64,000 nucleotides of DNA from JBBRHQ01 sp963720735 (GTDB taxonomy: Bacteria > Actinomycetota > Thermoleophilia > Solirubrobacterales > 70-9): NCBI GenBank assembly GCA_963720735.1, contig CAVRGL010000010.1, positions 434,001-498,000 on the forward strand, in the 5' to 3' direction. The notes beneath the pieces were generated by a model that searched no databases, had not been told where the DNA came from, and worked only from the letters and a program-made list of their open reading frames with translations. Positions 50,590-58,533 of this stretch are shown here, piece after piece. The stretch's first letter is position 1. Each line of letters opens with the position of its first letter. The position numbers and the translations under genes were made by a program.

Positions 50590-52053
50590 ATGCCCGAACC
50601 CGACTCGACGCCCTACGTCGACGCGATCCTCTCCTACGCGAGCCGCGACCCCGGCAGACTGCACGTCCCCGGGCACAAGGGCGGACCCGGCGCCGACCCG
50701 GCCCTGCGGTCCCTGGCCGGAGACACGGCGCTGCTCCACGACGTCCCGGCGTTGATCGAGGGAATCGACGTGGGGCCGGAGCCGACCCCGTTCCAGCAGG
50801 CGCAGCGCCTCGCGGCAGGCGCCTGGGGAGCGAAGCGGACCTGGTTCCTGATCAACGGCGCCTCCCAGGGCAACCAGGCGATGTGCCTCGCCCTGGCCCA
50901 CGCGGGGCAGGAGGTCGTGATCCAGCGGAACGTCCACTCCTCGGTGATCGACGGCCTCATCCTCTCCGGGCTGCGGCCCGCCTTCGTCTCCCCCGAGCTC
51001 GACCCCGACCTCGGTGTCGCACACTGCATGACGCCCGAGGCGCTGGAGGCGGCCCTCGCCGCCACGCCGGGGGCGGTCGCCGCGGTCGCGGTCTCCCCCA
51101 CCTATTTCGGTGCCTGCGCCGACGTCGCCGGCCTCGCCGAGGTTGCCCATGCCCGGAACCTGCCCCTGGTCGTCGACGAGGCCTGGGGAGCGCATCTGCG
51201 CTTCCACCCCGACCTGCCGCCCGACGCGATCTCGGGCGGCGCCGACCTGGTGATCTCCTCCACCCACAAGATCGTCGGCAGCCTCACCCAGGCGGCGATG
51301 CTCCACCTCGCCACCGAGAGGATCGACGAGCAGGTGGTCGACCGCAGTGTCAGCCTGATCGAGTCGACCAGCCCCAGCGGACTGCTCTGCGGCTCGCTCG
51401 ACGCCGGCCGCCGCCAGGCACAGATCCACGGGGAGGCCCTGCTCTCCGAGACGATCGAGTGCCTGCATGACACCCGTGAGGCGATTCGCACCATCCCCGG
51501 CCTCGACGTCCTCGACGAGCGCATGGTCGGCAGCGCGGGGGTCGCGGGGTGGGACCCGCTCCGCCTCGCGGTCGACGTGCGGGGCACCGGATCGACCGGA
51601 TACCGCCTGGCTGAGCTGGTGCGCGACGACGATGACGTCAACTTCGAGCTGTTCGCCGAGAACGTCGCCGTCGCCGCCTTCGGCATGGGCGCGCCCGCCG
51701 GGCCGCAGGCGCAGCGCCTTGTCGCGGCGCTGCGGCGCGCCACCGACCATCTCGGCGACATCCCCGCGGCCGAGCATCCCGAGTTCGCGCCCCCTCCGCC
51801 GTGGGGCGAGCTGGCGATGACCCCGCGCCAGGCCTTCCTCGGAGCCCAGCAGGTGGTCCCGTTCGAGGCGGCGGTGGGCCGTGTCGCCGCCGAGCCGCTC
51901 GCCGCCTACCCTCCCGGGATCCCCAACGTGCTGCCCGGCGAGCGCCTATCTCGCGAGGCGCTCGATTACATCACCGAGAGCATTGCCCACGGCGGCTACG
52001 TGCGAGGCGCCACCGACCGGGAGCTGAAAACCCTGCGGGTGGTCAGCGAATGA
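50590..52053 (+). CDS. Orn/Lys/Arg decarboxylase family protein (short SpeA/YaaO type)
   Basis: 487 residues from ATG 50590. The fold-type I PLP decarboxylase motifs are RLHVPGHKGGPGADP, FLINGASQGNQAMCLALA, VSPTYFGACADVAGLAEVAH, Asp in VVDEAWGAHLRFH and Schiff-base Lys in ISSTHKIVGSLTQ. The C-terminal domain holds AYPPGIPNVLPGERLSREAL, also typical. It is the short type found in Bacillus and cyanobacteria. Expected products are agmatine, putrescine or cadaverine, which the neighbouring importer and catabolic genes could also handle. Amino acid specificity cannot be told from sequence. Confidence 0.9.
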   Translation: MPEPDSTPYVDAILSYASRDPGRLHVPGHKGGPGADPALRSLAGDTALLHDVPALIEGIDVGPEPTPFQQAQRLAAGAWGAKRTWFLINGASQGNQAMCLALAHAGQEVVIQRNVHSSVIDGLILSGLRPAFVSPELDPDLGVAHCMTPEALEAALAATPGAVAAVAVSPTYFGACADVAGLAEVAHARNLPLVVDEAWGAHLRFHPDLPPDAISGGADLVISSTHKIVGSLTQAAMLHLATERIDEQVVDRSVSLIESTSPSGLLCGSLDAGRRQAQIHGEALLSETIECLHDTREAIRTIPGLDVLDERMVGSAGVAGWDPLRLAVDVRGTGSTGYRLAELVRDDDDVNFELFAENVAVAAFGMGAPAGPQAQRLVAALRRATDHLGDIPAAEHPEFAPPPPWGELAMTPRQAFLGAQQVVPFEAAVGRVAAEPLAAYPPGIPNVLPGERLSREALDYITESIAHGGYVRGATDRELKTLRVVSE

Positions 52054-52082
52054 GGCCGGCGCAGTGATCCTCTCGCCGTGGA

Positions 52083-52625
52083 TCAATAGCCCGGATAGCC
52101 GCCCGGTCCGGGCTGGGTGCCCGGTCCACCGGAGCCCGCGCCGCCCTTCCGCGGCACGCGGGCCGCGTGCCAGGTCCCGACGTCCTTGAATCCCTCGCCC
52201 CGGTCCTGCCCCGGCCTGCGGTCGCCGTTAAACGTATAGAGAGGAAGGCCCCGGTAACGCACCTGGGTGCTGCCGTCGGGCCGCTTGATCGTCCCCAGCT
52301 TCACCGGTCCGGTCGGGGTGGTTCCACTCGGCACCTTCAGCGGGTGCCAGACCGAGAGGCAGGTGCTGTCGGTGCAGATGAACCTGCCGTGCTTCTCGGC
52401 GCTGAGGCTGTAGAGCGTGTGGCCCTTGAGGTTGACGAGGATCGTGCGGCCGAGCTTTCGGTTGTGCGCCTTCTTCACCACCCGCTTCGTCACCGCTCCC
52501 ATCGGCGCAGCGGCGTCTGCCAGCCCCACCGTGGCGATCGCGATGACGCCGATCGCCGCCACCGCAATCAGGGTGCGCGCGGTCGTCCTCCCTGCCAGAC
52601 GGTTGATCCTGTGCTCGGGCTGCAT
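52083..52625 (-). CDS. Secreted protein of the COG4315 lipoprotein-repeat family
   Basis: 180 residues from ATG 52625, behind GGAGAGGAGA. A signal peptide covers about residues 1-38 (LIAVAAIGVIAIATVGLADA-A). Two copies of the family repeat follow: LGRTILVNLKGHTLYSLSAE, ending in CTDSTCLSVWHPL, and VRYRGLPLYTFNGDRRPGQD. The conserved Tyr-x4-Asp motif appears as Tyr-x-Phe-Asn-Gly-Asp. The C-terminus is Gly/Pro-rich and unstructured. Function of the family is unknown; members are secreted and may bind metals or haem. Confidence 0.85.
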   Translation of the reverse strand: MQPEHRINRLAGRTTARTLIAVAAIGVIAIATVGLADAAAPMGAVTKRVVKKAHNRKLGRTILVNLKGHTLYSLSAEKHGRFICTDSTCLSVWHPLKVPSGTTPTGPVKLGTIKRPDGSTQVRYRGLPLYTFNGDRRPGQDRGEGFKDVGTWHAARVPRKGGAGSGGPGTQPGPGGYPGY

Positions 52626-52716
52626 CGCTCTCCTCTCCTGGGTTCCAAGAGCGGGGTACGGCCGCACGGCCACCAGGGTTCAGTCGACGGCGGATTACGT
52701 CTAGGCCCGGCGCGAC

Positions 52717-53115
52717 CTACTCGTGCAGACCCGCGGCTTCGAGCGCCTCAGCACGGTCCCCATAGGCCTTGAAGCGAACGATCTGCCCGTCTCGGATCGT
52801 GAACTCGTGGGCGGGGGTGATGTCGACCTCAACTCCACTGCGGCGGCCGGTCGCCCTGACGCGGACGAAGGCCAAGACCCGCTCGTCGTCGATGTCGAGG
52901 AATCGTTCCGGCTCGATGTGGATGGGTGAGCCGCTCCACGGCCCGGTCTCGCGGAAGCGGCGCATCTCCTCGACACCCTTGAGCACGGGTCTGTCCGGGT
53001 AGACGTCGGTGAAGTCGAACTCCACGTCGGGCGTCGCACGCTCCGTAGCGGTGCCGATCAGTCCACGTGGGTCCGCGTAGATCTCCCGGACGATCTCGAC
53101 GTTTCGCTGCGACAT
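52717..53115 (-). CDS. NTF2-like/SnoaL-type protein
   Basis: 132 residues from ATG 53115 (MSQRNVEIVREIYADPRG). It has the cone-shaped NTF2 fold pattern: an N-terminal helix pair, DVEFDFTDVYPDRPVLKGVE, then strands ending HEFTIRDGQIVRFKAYGDRA. Proteins of this type are small isomerases, cyclases or binding proteins. No catalytic residue is diagnostic. It is followed on the same strand 22 bp upstream by the glyoxalase gene, so they may share a transcript. Confidence 0.82.
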   Translation of the reverse strand: MSQRNVEIVREIYADPRGLIGTATERATPDVEFDFTDVYPDRPVLKGVEEMRRFRETGPWSGSPIHIEPERFLDIDDERVLAFVRVRATGRRSGVEVDITPAHEFTIRDGQIVRFKAYGDRAEALEAAGLHE

Positions 53116-53137
53116 CGCCCCCCGCAGCTGCCGGCGC

Positions 53138-53518
53138 CTAGTCCCCCATCTCGAGCAGCTCGATCCGGTAGTCATCCGGATCGCGGACGAAGCAGAGACG
53201 CGAGCCTCCCTCGCGCACCGTGTATGGGGGCTTCTCGGGCTCGATCCCCAACTCGGCGAGCCGCTCCAGGGTCGCGTCGAGGTCGTCAACCGAGACGGCG
53301 ATGTGGCCGTATCCGGTGCCGATCTCATAGGGCTCCTCACGGCCGACGTTGTAGGTGAGCTCGAGCCGGGCACCGTCCTCGGGCAGCCCCATGAAGACGT
53401 TGATCGCCTCCTCTCGGATCGGCATGCGGCCGATCTCCTCGAAGCCGAGCTTCTCGTAGAAGGACACCGAGCGGTCGATGTCGAGGATCCGGTAACAGGT
53501 GTGGATCAGCTCGGAGAT
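53138..53518 (-). CDS. gloA: Lactoylglutathione lyase (glyoxalase I)
   Basis: About 126 residues, the usual size for bacterial GlxI. Metal ligands fall at His 6 (LIHTCYRI), Glu in ARLELTYN, His in GYGHIAVSVDD and Glu in YRIELLEMGD. The first canonical start, GTG 53467, would remove the first ligand. The frame upstream is open only to a stop at 53527-53525 and has no ATG, GTG or TTG. ATC 53518-53516, 7 nt after AAGG, would give (M)SELIHTCYRILDID, matching the normal N-terminus; CTG 53521 is the alternative. It converts methylglyoxal-thiol adducts; whether glutathione or another thiol is used is unknown. Confidence 0.88.
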   Translation of the reverse strand: MSELIHTCYRILDIDRSVSFYEKLGFEEIGRMPIREEAINVFMGLPEDGARLELTYNVGREEPYEIGTGYGHIAVSVDDLDATLERLAELGIEPEKPPYTVREGGSRLCFVRDPDDYRIELLEMGD

Positions 53519-53530
53519 CAGATGACCTTA

Positions 53531-53536
53531 TAGCCT
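53531..53536 (+). promoter_or_regulatory. Probable -10 box of a leaderless promoter
   Basis: TAGCCT ends 9 nt before ATG 53546 of the enolase-superfamily gene; TATAGC two bases upstream is an alternative reading. No ribosome-binding site lies between. Confidence 0.4.
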
Positions 53537-53545
53537 CCGGCCGCG

Positions 53546-54619
53546 ATGAGCGAAGCCTTCCGCATCCTCGCCGAGCTGCCGATCGAGATCGAGACCTACG
53601 AGCTCGAGGACCACGACCGCGAGTTCCCGGGCGGCTTCACCCGGCCCTCGACCACGGTGCGGCTGCGCGGGGGCGGCGCCGAGGGGATCGGCGAGGACGT
53701 CGTCTATGACGTCCTCGACCACATCGCCCACCGCGACGCCGGGCCGGTCCACGACCTGAGCGGGCCCTCGACCCTGGGCGAGGCCTGCGAGCTGCTCGGC
53801 CGCCTCGATCTGTTCGGCGACGCTCCGCCGGAGCGCGAGGCGTCGCGCCACTACCGCCGCTGGGCCTATGAGAGCGCCGCGCTCGATCTCGCCCTGCGCC
53901 AGGCCGGGACCTCCCTGCACGAGGCCCTGGGGAGGGAGCCGCGGCCGCTTCGCTTCGTCTGCTCGACCCGGCTGACCTCGTTCGGGGACGAGGGCGGGTC
54001 GAGCACCGGGGCGGTCCGCAAGCGCTTGGAGAAATACCCCTCGCTCGAGTTCAAGCTCGACCCCGAGAACGACTGGGACGCCGAGCTGATCGCCGAGCTG
54101 CGCGAGCTGGCGCCGGTGCGGGTGCTCGATCTCAAGGGCCACTACCGCGGCACGCCTGTGGACGTCGAGACCGATCCGGATCTCTACCGGGCGGTCGCCG
54201 AGGCCTTCCCCGGCGCCTACCTCGAGGACCCAGATCTGAACGACGAGACCCGGCCGGTCCTCGAGCCCCACATGGACCGGGTCACCTGGGACGCGCCGCT
54301 TCACTCGCTGGCCGACATCACCGGCCTGGAGCCGCCGCCGAAGGCGATCAACTCCAAGCCCTCGCGCTTCGGCTCGCTCGAGGAGCTGCTTTCGATCTAC
54401 GAGCACTGCGAGCAGCAGGGAATCGCCGTCTACGGGGGCGGCCAGGGCGAGCTCGGCCCGGGCCGCGGGCAGATCCAGTACCTCGCCTCGCTGTTCCATC
54501 ACGACACCCCCAACGACGTCGCCCCGTCCGGCTACAACGACCCGGCGGTCCCGGAGGGCATGCCCTCCAGCCCGATGGAGCCGGTGCCGTCGGCGACCGG
54601 CTTCCGCTGGGCCGAGTAG
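53546..54619 (+). CDS. Enolase-superfamily protein (mandelate racemase/muconate cyclase-like)
   Basis: 357 residues from ATG 53546. The N-terminal capping domain (to about residue 120) is followed by a TIM-barrel with acidic strand ends: Lys in FKLDPEN, Asp in VRVLDLKGHY, Glu-Asp in YLEDPDLND, Asp in VTWDAPLHS, and Asn-Ser-Lys in AINSKPSRFG. These match the order Lys, Asp, Glu, Asp/Glu, Lys of the superfamily, though spacing is unusual. Such enzymes abstract a proton alpha to a carboxylate. I cannot name the substrate. It is divergent from the glyoxalase gene. Confidence 0.78.
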   Translation: MSEAFRILAELPIEIETYELEDHDREFPGGFTRPSTTVRLRGGGAEGIGEDVVYDVLDHIAHRDAGPVHDLSGPSTLGEACELLGRLDLFGDAPPEREASRHYRRWAYESAALDLALRQAGTSLHEALGREPRPLRFVCSTRLTSFGDEGGSSTGAVRKRLEKYPSLEFKLDPENDWDAELIAELRELAPVRVLDLKGHYRGTPVDVETDPDLYRAVAEAFPGAYLEDPDLNDETRPVLEPHMDRVTWDAPLHSLADITGLEPPPKAINSKPSRFGSLEELLSIYEHCEQQGIAVYGGGQGELGPGRGQIQYLASLFHHDTPNDVAPSGYNDPAVPEGMPSSPMEPVPSATGFRWAE

Positions 54620-54629
54620 GGTGCCGCTG

Positions 54630-55163
54630 ATGGCAGAGAGCAAGTTCGTCGAGACGCTCAACGAGCAGGTCGCCCACGAGTTCGCCGCCTCGCAGCAGTA
54701 CATCGCGATCGCCGTCCACTACGACGCGGAGACCCTGCCCCAGCTCGCCTCCTTCTTCTACCGCCAGGCGGTCGAGGAGCGAAACCACGCGATGATGATC
54801 ATCCAGTACCTGCTCGACGCCGACCACCAGGTGCAGATGCCGGGGGTCGAGCAGCCGCAGGCGAACTTCACCGATACCGTCGCCCCGGTCACCCTGGCGC
54901 TCGAGCAGGAGAAGAGGGTCTCCGACCAGATCGCCAACCTGGCAGGCCTTGCCAGGGAGGAGGGCAACTACCAGGGCGAGCAGTTCATGCAGTGGTTTAT
55001 CAAGGAGCAGGTCGAGGAGGTCTCCTCAATGTCGGCGCTGCTGAAGATCGTCGAGCGCGCCCGTGACAACCCGCTGATGGCCGAGGAGTACCTCTCGCGA
55101 GAGCAGGTCGGGGGCGAGGGCCAGGACCCGACCGCGCCCACCGCCGCCGGCGGCGCCCTCTAG
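54630..55163 (+). CDS. Ferritin (non-haem type)
   Basis: 177 residues; ATG 54630 chosen, with GTG 54621 possible. A four-helix bundle is clear, with ferroxidase ligands in NEQVAHEFAASQQY (Glu), AVEERNHAMMI (Glu, His), LEQEKRVSD (Glu) and QFMQWFIKEQVEEV (Gln/Glu). A fifth short helix and a Gly/Ala/Pro tail end the protein. It stores iron as a 24-mer and oxidises Fe(II). It starts 10 nt after the enolase-like gene and may be co-transcribed with it. It ends 1 bp from the convergent SnoaL-kinase gene. Confidence 0.92.
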   Translation: MAESKFVETLNEQVAHEFAASQQYIAIAVHYDAETLPQLASFFYRQAVEERNHAMMIIQYLLDADHQVQMPGVEQPQANFTDTVAPVTLALEQEKRVSDQIANLAGLAREEGNYQGEQFMQWFIKEQVEEVSSMSALLKIVERARDNPLMAEEYLSREQVGGEGQDPTAPTAAGGAL

Positions 55164-55164
55164 C

Positions 55165-56517
55165 TCAGGCGAGACCAGTCGCCTCCAGGGCGCCGCGCAC
55201 CCGCGGCACCCACCAGGCGAGCTCCTCGCGGGCCCACTCCTGCTCGGTGGGATCGGGGTGGATCAGGGCGCTGTTGCCGAGGATCCAGCCGTACTGGACC
55301 AGGCCGGAGAGCATCCCCAGCTCCAGAGCCCGGGGGTCGTCTCGCTCTCCCATCGCGCGGCGGAAGTCCTCTGTGATCTGCTCGTGGCTCGCGTCGATCC
55401 GCCAGCCGCAATGCATCATGTACCAGGCGAGCTCGAAGGCGGGATGCGAGTTGGAGGCGAGCCCCCAGTCGATCGCGATCACCCGCTCGCCGTCGATCCC
55501 GAGCTGCTCGTCGCGCAGGTCGCCGTGGATCAGCGTCGTCCCGCAGCGCTCGAACTCGGCGACGAAGTCGGCCGGGTCGCGGGCTATCCCCAGCACCGCC
55601 TCGCCGACGTCAGCATCGACCGCTTCGGCGAAAGCCTCCCATGTGGTCTCGAGCTGCTTCGGCAGCAGGTCGACCCCGTCACGCTCCGCCTCGCTCATCC
55701 CGGGGCCGCAGACGATCACCCGGTCGAGGAAGCTGGCGGCGGCCTCGACCGGCTCTCCCCAGAACTCGTGCCAGACCCCGGCGGTCGCGTCGAGGACGCG
55801 GGCGCTCTGCTCACGGGTGATCGGCCCGGCGGTCCCGAACAGGGCCTCCGAGACGTCGACCATCGCCACCCACCAGGCGCCGTCGTGGAACTCGGCGGCG
55901 CGGATCGCAGGATCGAGGCGCTCGGGGAAGCGCTTCATCTCCCCGCCACTGAACAGGATCCCCTCGCGACCCCGATCGCCGGTGCGGCGGGCGAGCCAGT
56001 CACCGCCCGGGACGATCCGCTTCAGGACCAGCCTGCGCCCGTCCTCGAACACCGCCGACTCGAGCCTCGAGCCCGACCAGCCGGTCGAGTCGAGGACCGC
56101 CTGCTCGCGGACCGCCCCGAAGCGCTCCAGCAAGGCCGGGGGCGCCGAGGGGGTGCTGCCCGCCGGGGGAACGATCGCCGCATCGCGCGGCGGGGCGGCG
56201 TAGATCCAGTGGCCGGTGATCGAGCCATCGCGGTAGCGGAGGTACTGGCGTTGGCGCACCCCCTCGCCGTCCTCGCCGAGGCGCTCGACCCAGAGGGCGA
56301 GGCCGTCGGCGAACTCCTTCCCGTCCCAGTCGAGGATCCTGCCCGGGCACGGATAGAGCCCGCCGAGCTCGGCGATGATCGCCGTCGGCCCCTCGCACTT
56401 CATCCTCCTTCCCCTGACGCTCGCGTCGAGCCTGGCCCCCGCGGCGATCAGCGGCGCCAGCGGCTCGAAATCCCCGGTCGCGATCGCCTCCCGCAGAACC
56501 GCCGGGACCGGCGTCAT
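55165..56517 (-). CDS. SnoaL-like domain fused to APH-type phosphotransferase
   Basis: 450 residues from ATG 56517, overlapping the methyltransferase stop (ATGA). Residues 1 to about 115 look like an NTF2/SnoaL cone domain (LREAIATGDFEPLAPLIAAG, GLYPCPGRILDWDG and YRDGSITGHWIY). From about 130 onward there is an APH kinase fold: SRLESAVFEDGRRLVLKRIV, catalytic loop TTLIHGDLRDEQLGIDG and metal-binding VIAIDWGLASNSHPAFELAW. The glycine-rich loop is shortened. A fusion of these two folds is unusual. Substrate unknown; it shares an operon with an acyl-CoA dehydrogenase and a methyltransferase. Confidence 0.82.
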   Translation of the reverse strand: MTPVPAVLREAIATGDFEPLAPLIAAGARLDASVRGRRMKCEGPTAIIAELGGLYPCPGRILDWDGKEFADGLALWVERLGEDGEGVRQRQYLRYRDGSITGHWIYAAPPRDAAIVPPAGSTPSAPPALLERFGAVREQAVLDSTGWSGSRLESAVFEDGRRLVLKRIVPGGDWLARRTGDRGREGILFSGGEMKRFPERLDPAIRAAEFHDGAWWVAMVDVSEALFGTAGPITREQSARVLDATAGVWHEFWGEPVEAAASFLDRVIVCGPGMSEAERDGVDLLPKQLETTWEAFAEAVDADVGEAVLGIARDPADFVAEFERCGTTLIHGDLRDEQLGIDGERVIAIDWGLASNSHPAFELAWYMMHCGWRIDASHEQITEDFRRAMGERDDPRALELGMLSGLVQYGWILGNSALIHPDPTEQEWAREELAWWVPRVRGALEATGLA

Positions 56518-57344
56518 CTCGCCCCGCCGGAGACGATCTGCACCGAGGCCCTCAGCAGCAGCTCGTCACCGGTGCGGAACTCCTCCTCGGCGCGCTCGGT
56601 GAACAGCTCGCGGATCCGCCGCTGGGTGTCGGGGTCCTGCGCCTGGATGCGGGCGGCGGTGCGGACGCTTCCGGCAAGCAGGTTCGCCCACAGCGACTCG
56701 CCGCTGGGGACAGGCCACTCGAACTCGAGCCGTCGCATCACGAACTCCCGGTCCAGCCCCGCCCCGCTGAGCAGCGCGCGCGCCTCGGCCTCCTCGGCGA
56801 ACCGGGTCGGGTCGGGGGACCCGGCGGGCAGGGCGTCCGGACGGGACTCGCCGACCTCGGCCAGGGCCTCCCTGGCCAGCCCGTACCAGCGGTTCCTGTT
56901 GTCCTCATCCCAGATCGAGAAGGCGAACCTACCCCCGGGCCGCAGCACCCGACAGAACTCGGCCACCGCGAGCTCCGGCTGGGGCAGGTGGTTGAGGACG
57001 AAGTTGGCGAGCACCCGGTCGAACTGGCCGGCCCCGAATGGCATCTCCTCCGCGTCGGCGAGGACGAACTCGATACCGGGGTGCTCGCGCCGGGCGACCG
57101 CGATCATCCCCTCGGCGATGTCGATCCCCACCGGCTCGGCGCCGCGCTCGAGCGCCGCCGCGGCGACGTAACCGGGGCCGGTGGCGACATCGAGGACCCG
57201 CTGGCCCGGCCCCACGCCCGCGGCATCGAGCAGCGGCTCGACGACCCGGGTGGTCAGGGCGCCGGTCAGCGACGCGTAGGACTCGGCCTTCCTCCCCCAG
57301 CCCTCCGCCTCGAACCGCTTGAACTCCTCGGCGCCTGCGCTCAC
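56514..57344 (-). CDS. Class I SAM-dependent methyltransferase
   Basis: 276 residues from GTG 57344 (VSAGAEEFKRFEAEGWGRKA). SAM motif I is RVLDVATGPGYVAAAALERG, followed by VGIDIAEGMIAVAR, FVLADAEEMPFGAGQFD and VLRPGGRFAFSIWDEDN. The C-terminal 90 residues form a variable substrate lid. It overlaps the upstream acyl-CoA dehydrogenase stop (GTGA) and the downstream SnoaL-kinase start, forming a tight three-gene operon. Methyl acceptor unknown. Confidence 0.88.
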   Translation of the reverse strand: MSAGAEEFKRFEAEGWGRKAESYASLTGALTTRVVEPLLDAAGVGPGQRVLDVATGPGYVAAAALERGAEPVGIDIAEGMIAVARREHPGIEFVLADAEEMPFGAGQFDRVLANFVLNHLPQPELAVAEFCRVLRPGGRFAFSIWDEDNRNRWYGLAREALAEVGESRPDALPAGSPDPTRFAEEAEARALLSGAGLDREFVMRRLEFEWPVPSGESLWANLLAGSVRTAARIQAQDPDTQRRIRELFTERAEEEFRTGDELLLRASVQIVSGGAR

Positions 57345-58489
57345 ATCGCGCGGGAGATGATCAGGCGCTGGATCTCGTTGGTGCCCTCGTAGATCTGGGT
57401 GATCTTGGCATCGCGCATCATCCGCTCCACCGGGTACTCGCTGACGTAGCCGTAGCCGCCCAGGACCTGGACCGCCTCGGTCGTCACCCACATCGCCGTA
57501 TCGGAGGCGATCAGCTTGGCCATTGAGGACCATTTGGCGAGGTCCGGCTCGTCGCGGTCGGCCGCGGCCGCGGCGCGGTAGAGCAGCTCGCGCGCCGCCG
57601 CGGTGCGGGCCTCCATCTCGGCCAGCTTGAAGGCGATCCCCTGGTGATCGTGGATCGGCTTGCCGAAGGTCATCCGCTCCTTGGCGTAGGCGTTCGCGTA
57701 ATCGGTCGCGCCCTGCGCGATGCCCACCGCCTGGGCACCGGCGCCGAGCCGGGTCCGCTGCAGCACGCCGAGCGCCACCCCGAGGCCCTTGCCGACCTCA
57801 CCGACGACGTTTTCGGGCGGGACCCGGACGTCCTCGAGCACCGGCGAGCCGGTCGGCGAGCCCTTGATCCCCATCTTCTTCTCGAGGCCGCCGATCGAGA
57901 ACCCCGGCGAATCCGCGTCGACGACGAAGGCGGTTGTGCGGCGATTCTCGCGGTCGGTCGAGGCCATCACCACGTAGAAGTCGGCGACCCCGGCGTTGGT
58001 GATCCAGTTCTTGGTCCCGTTGATCACCCAGTCGGTGCCGTCGAGCCTGGCGCTGGTCCGCATCGAGGCGGGGTCGGAGCCTGCCTCGGGCTCAGAGAGG
58101 GCGAAGGCCGGCGACCACTCCCCGCTCGCGCACTTCGGCAGGTAGCGCTGCTTGAGGTCGTCCGAGCCGAACAGCTGGATCGGCAGCGTGCCGAGGTCCT
58201 GGACCATCAGGATCAGCGCCGAGGAAGCGCAGGCCTTGGCGATCTCCTCGATCGCGATGTTCAGCATCAGGGTGCCCGTGCCGGTGCCGCCGTGCTCCTC
58301 GGAGAAGGGAAGGCCGAGGATGTCGTTCTGCGCGAACAGCTCGCGGATGTCCTGCGGATAGGTCCCGGTGGCGTCGATCTCCGCGGCGCGCGGCGCCACC
58401 CGCTCGGTGACGATCTGGCGGATCGTCTCGCGGAAGTCGAGGAACTCCTGCGGGATCGAGTAGGAGTCTGTCTGGGTCGCCGCCGTCAC
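57341..58489 (-). CDS. Acyl-CoA dehydrogenase (short/medium-chain type)
   Basis: 382 residues from GTG 58489. Conserved parts are FALSEPEAGSD (signature 1), WVINGTKNWITNAGVADFYV (FAD site) and the catalytic Glu in ITQIYEGTNEIQRLIISRAM. Length and C-terminus are typical for the butyryl/medium-chain group, unlike the ACAD10/11-like paralogue at 469. It introduces the alpha-beta double bond of acyl-CoA, passing electrons to ETF. It is the first gene of the operon with the methyltransferase and kinase fusion. Confidence 0.94.
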   Translation of the reverse strand: MTAATQTDSYSIPQEFLDFRETIRQIVTERVAPRAAEIDATGTYPQDIRELFAQNDILGLPFSEEHGGTGTGTLMLNIAIEEIAKACASSALILMVQDLGTLPIQLFGSDDLKQRYLPKCASGEWSPAFALSEPEAGSDPASMRTSARLDGTDWVINGTKNWITNAGVADFYVVMASTDRENRRTTAFVVDADSPGFSIGGLEKKMGIKGSPTGSPVLEDVRVPPENVVGEVGKGLGVALGVLQRTRLGAGAQAVGIAQGATDYANAYAKERMTFGKPIHDHQGIAFKLAEMEARTAAARELLYRAAAAADRDEPDLAKWSSMAKLIASDTAMWVTTEAVQVLGGYGYVSEYPVERMMRDAKITQIYEGTNEIQRLIISRAM

Positions 58490-58533
58490 GCGCAGCAGGC
58501 TACCCGGAGCACCGACGGCGGTGCAGCGAGGGC

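Noticed and set aside
49897..51777. A 626-residue fusion ending in the esterase domain
   Set aside because: The first 404 residues are antisense to the decarboxylase gene; the esterase starts at GTG 50565.
53138..53467. Glyoxalase starting at GTG 53467
   Set aside because: It would lack the first metal-ligand His, which is encoded just upstream in the same frame.
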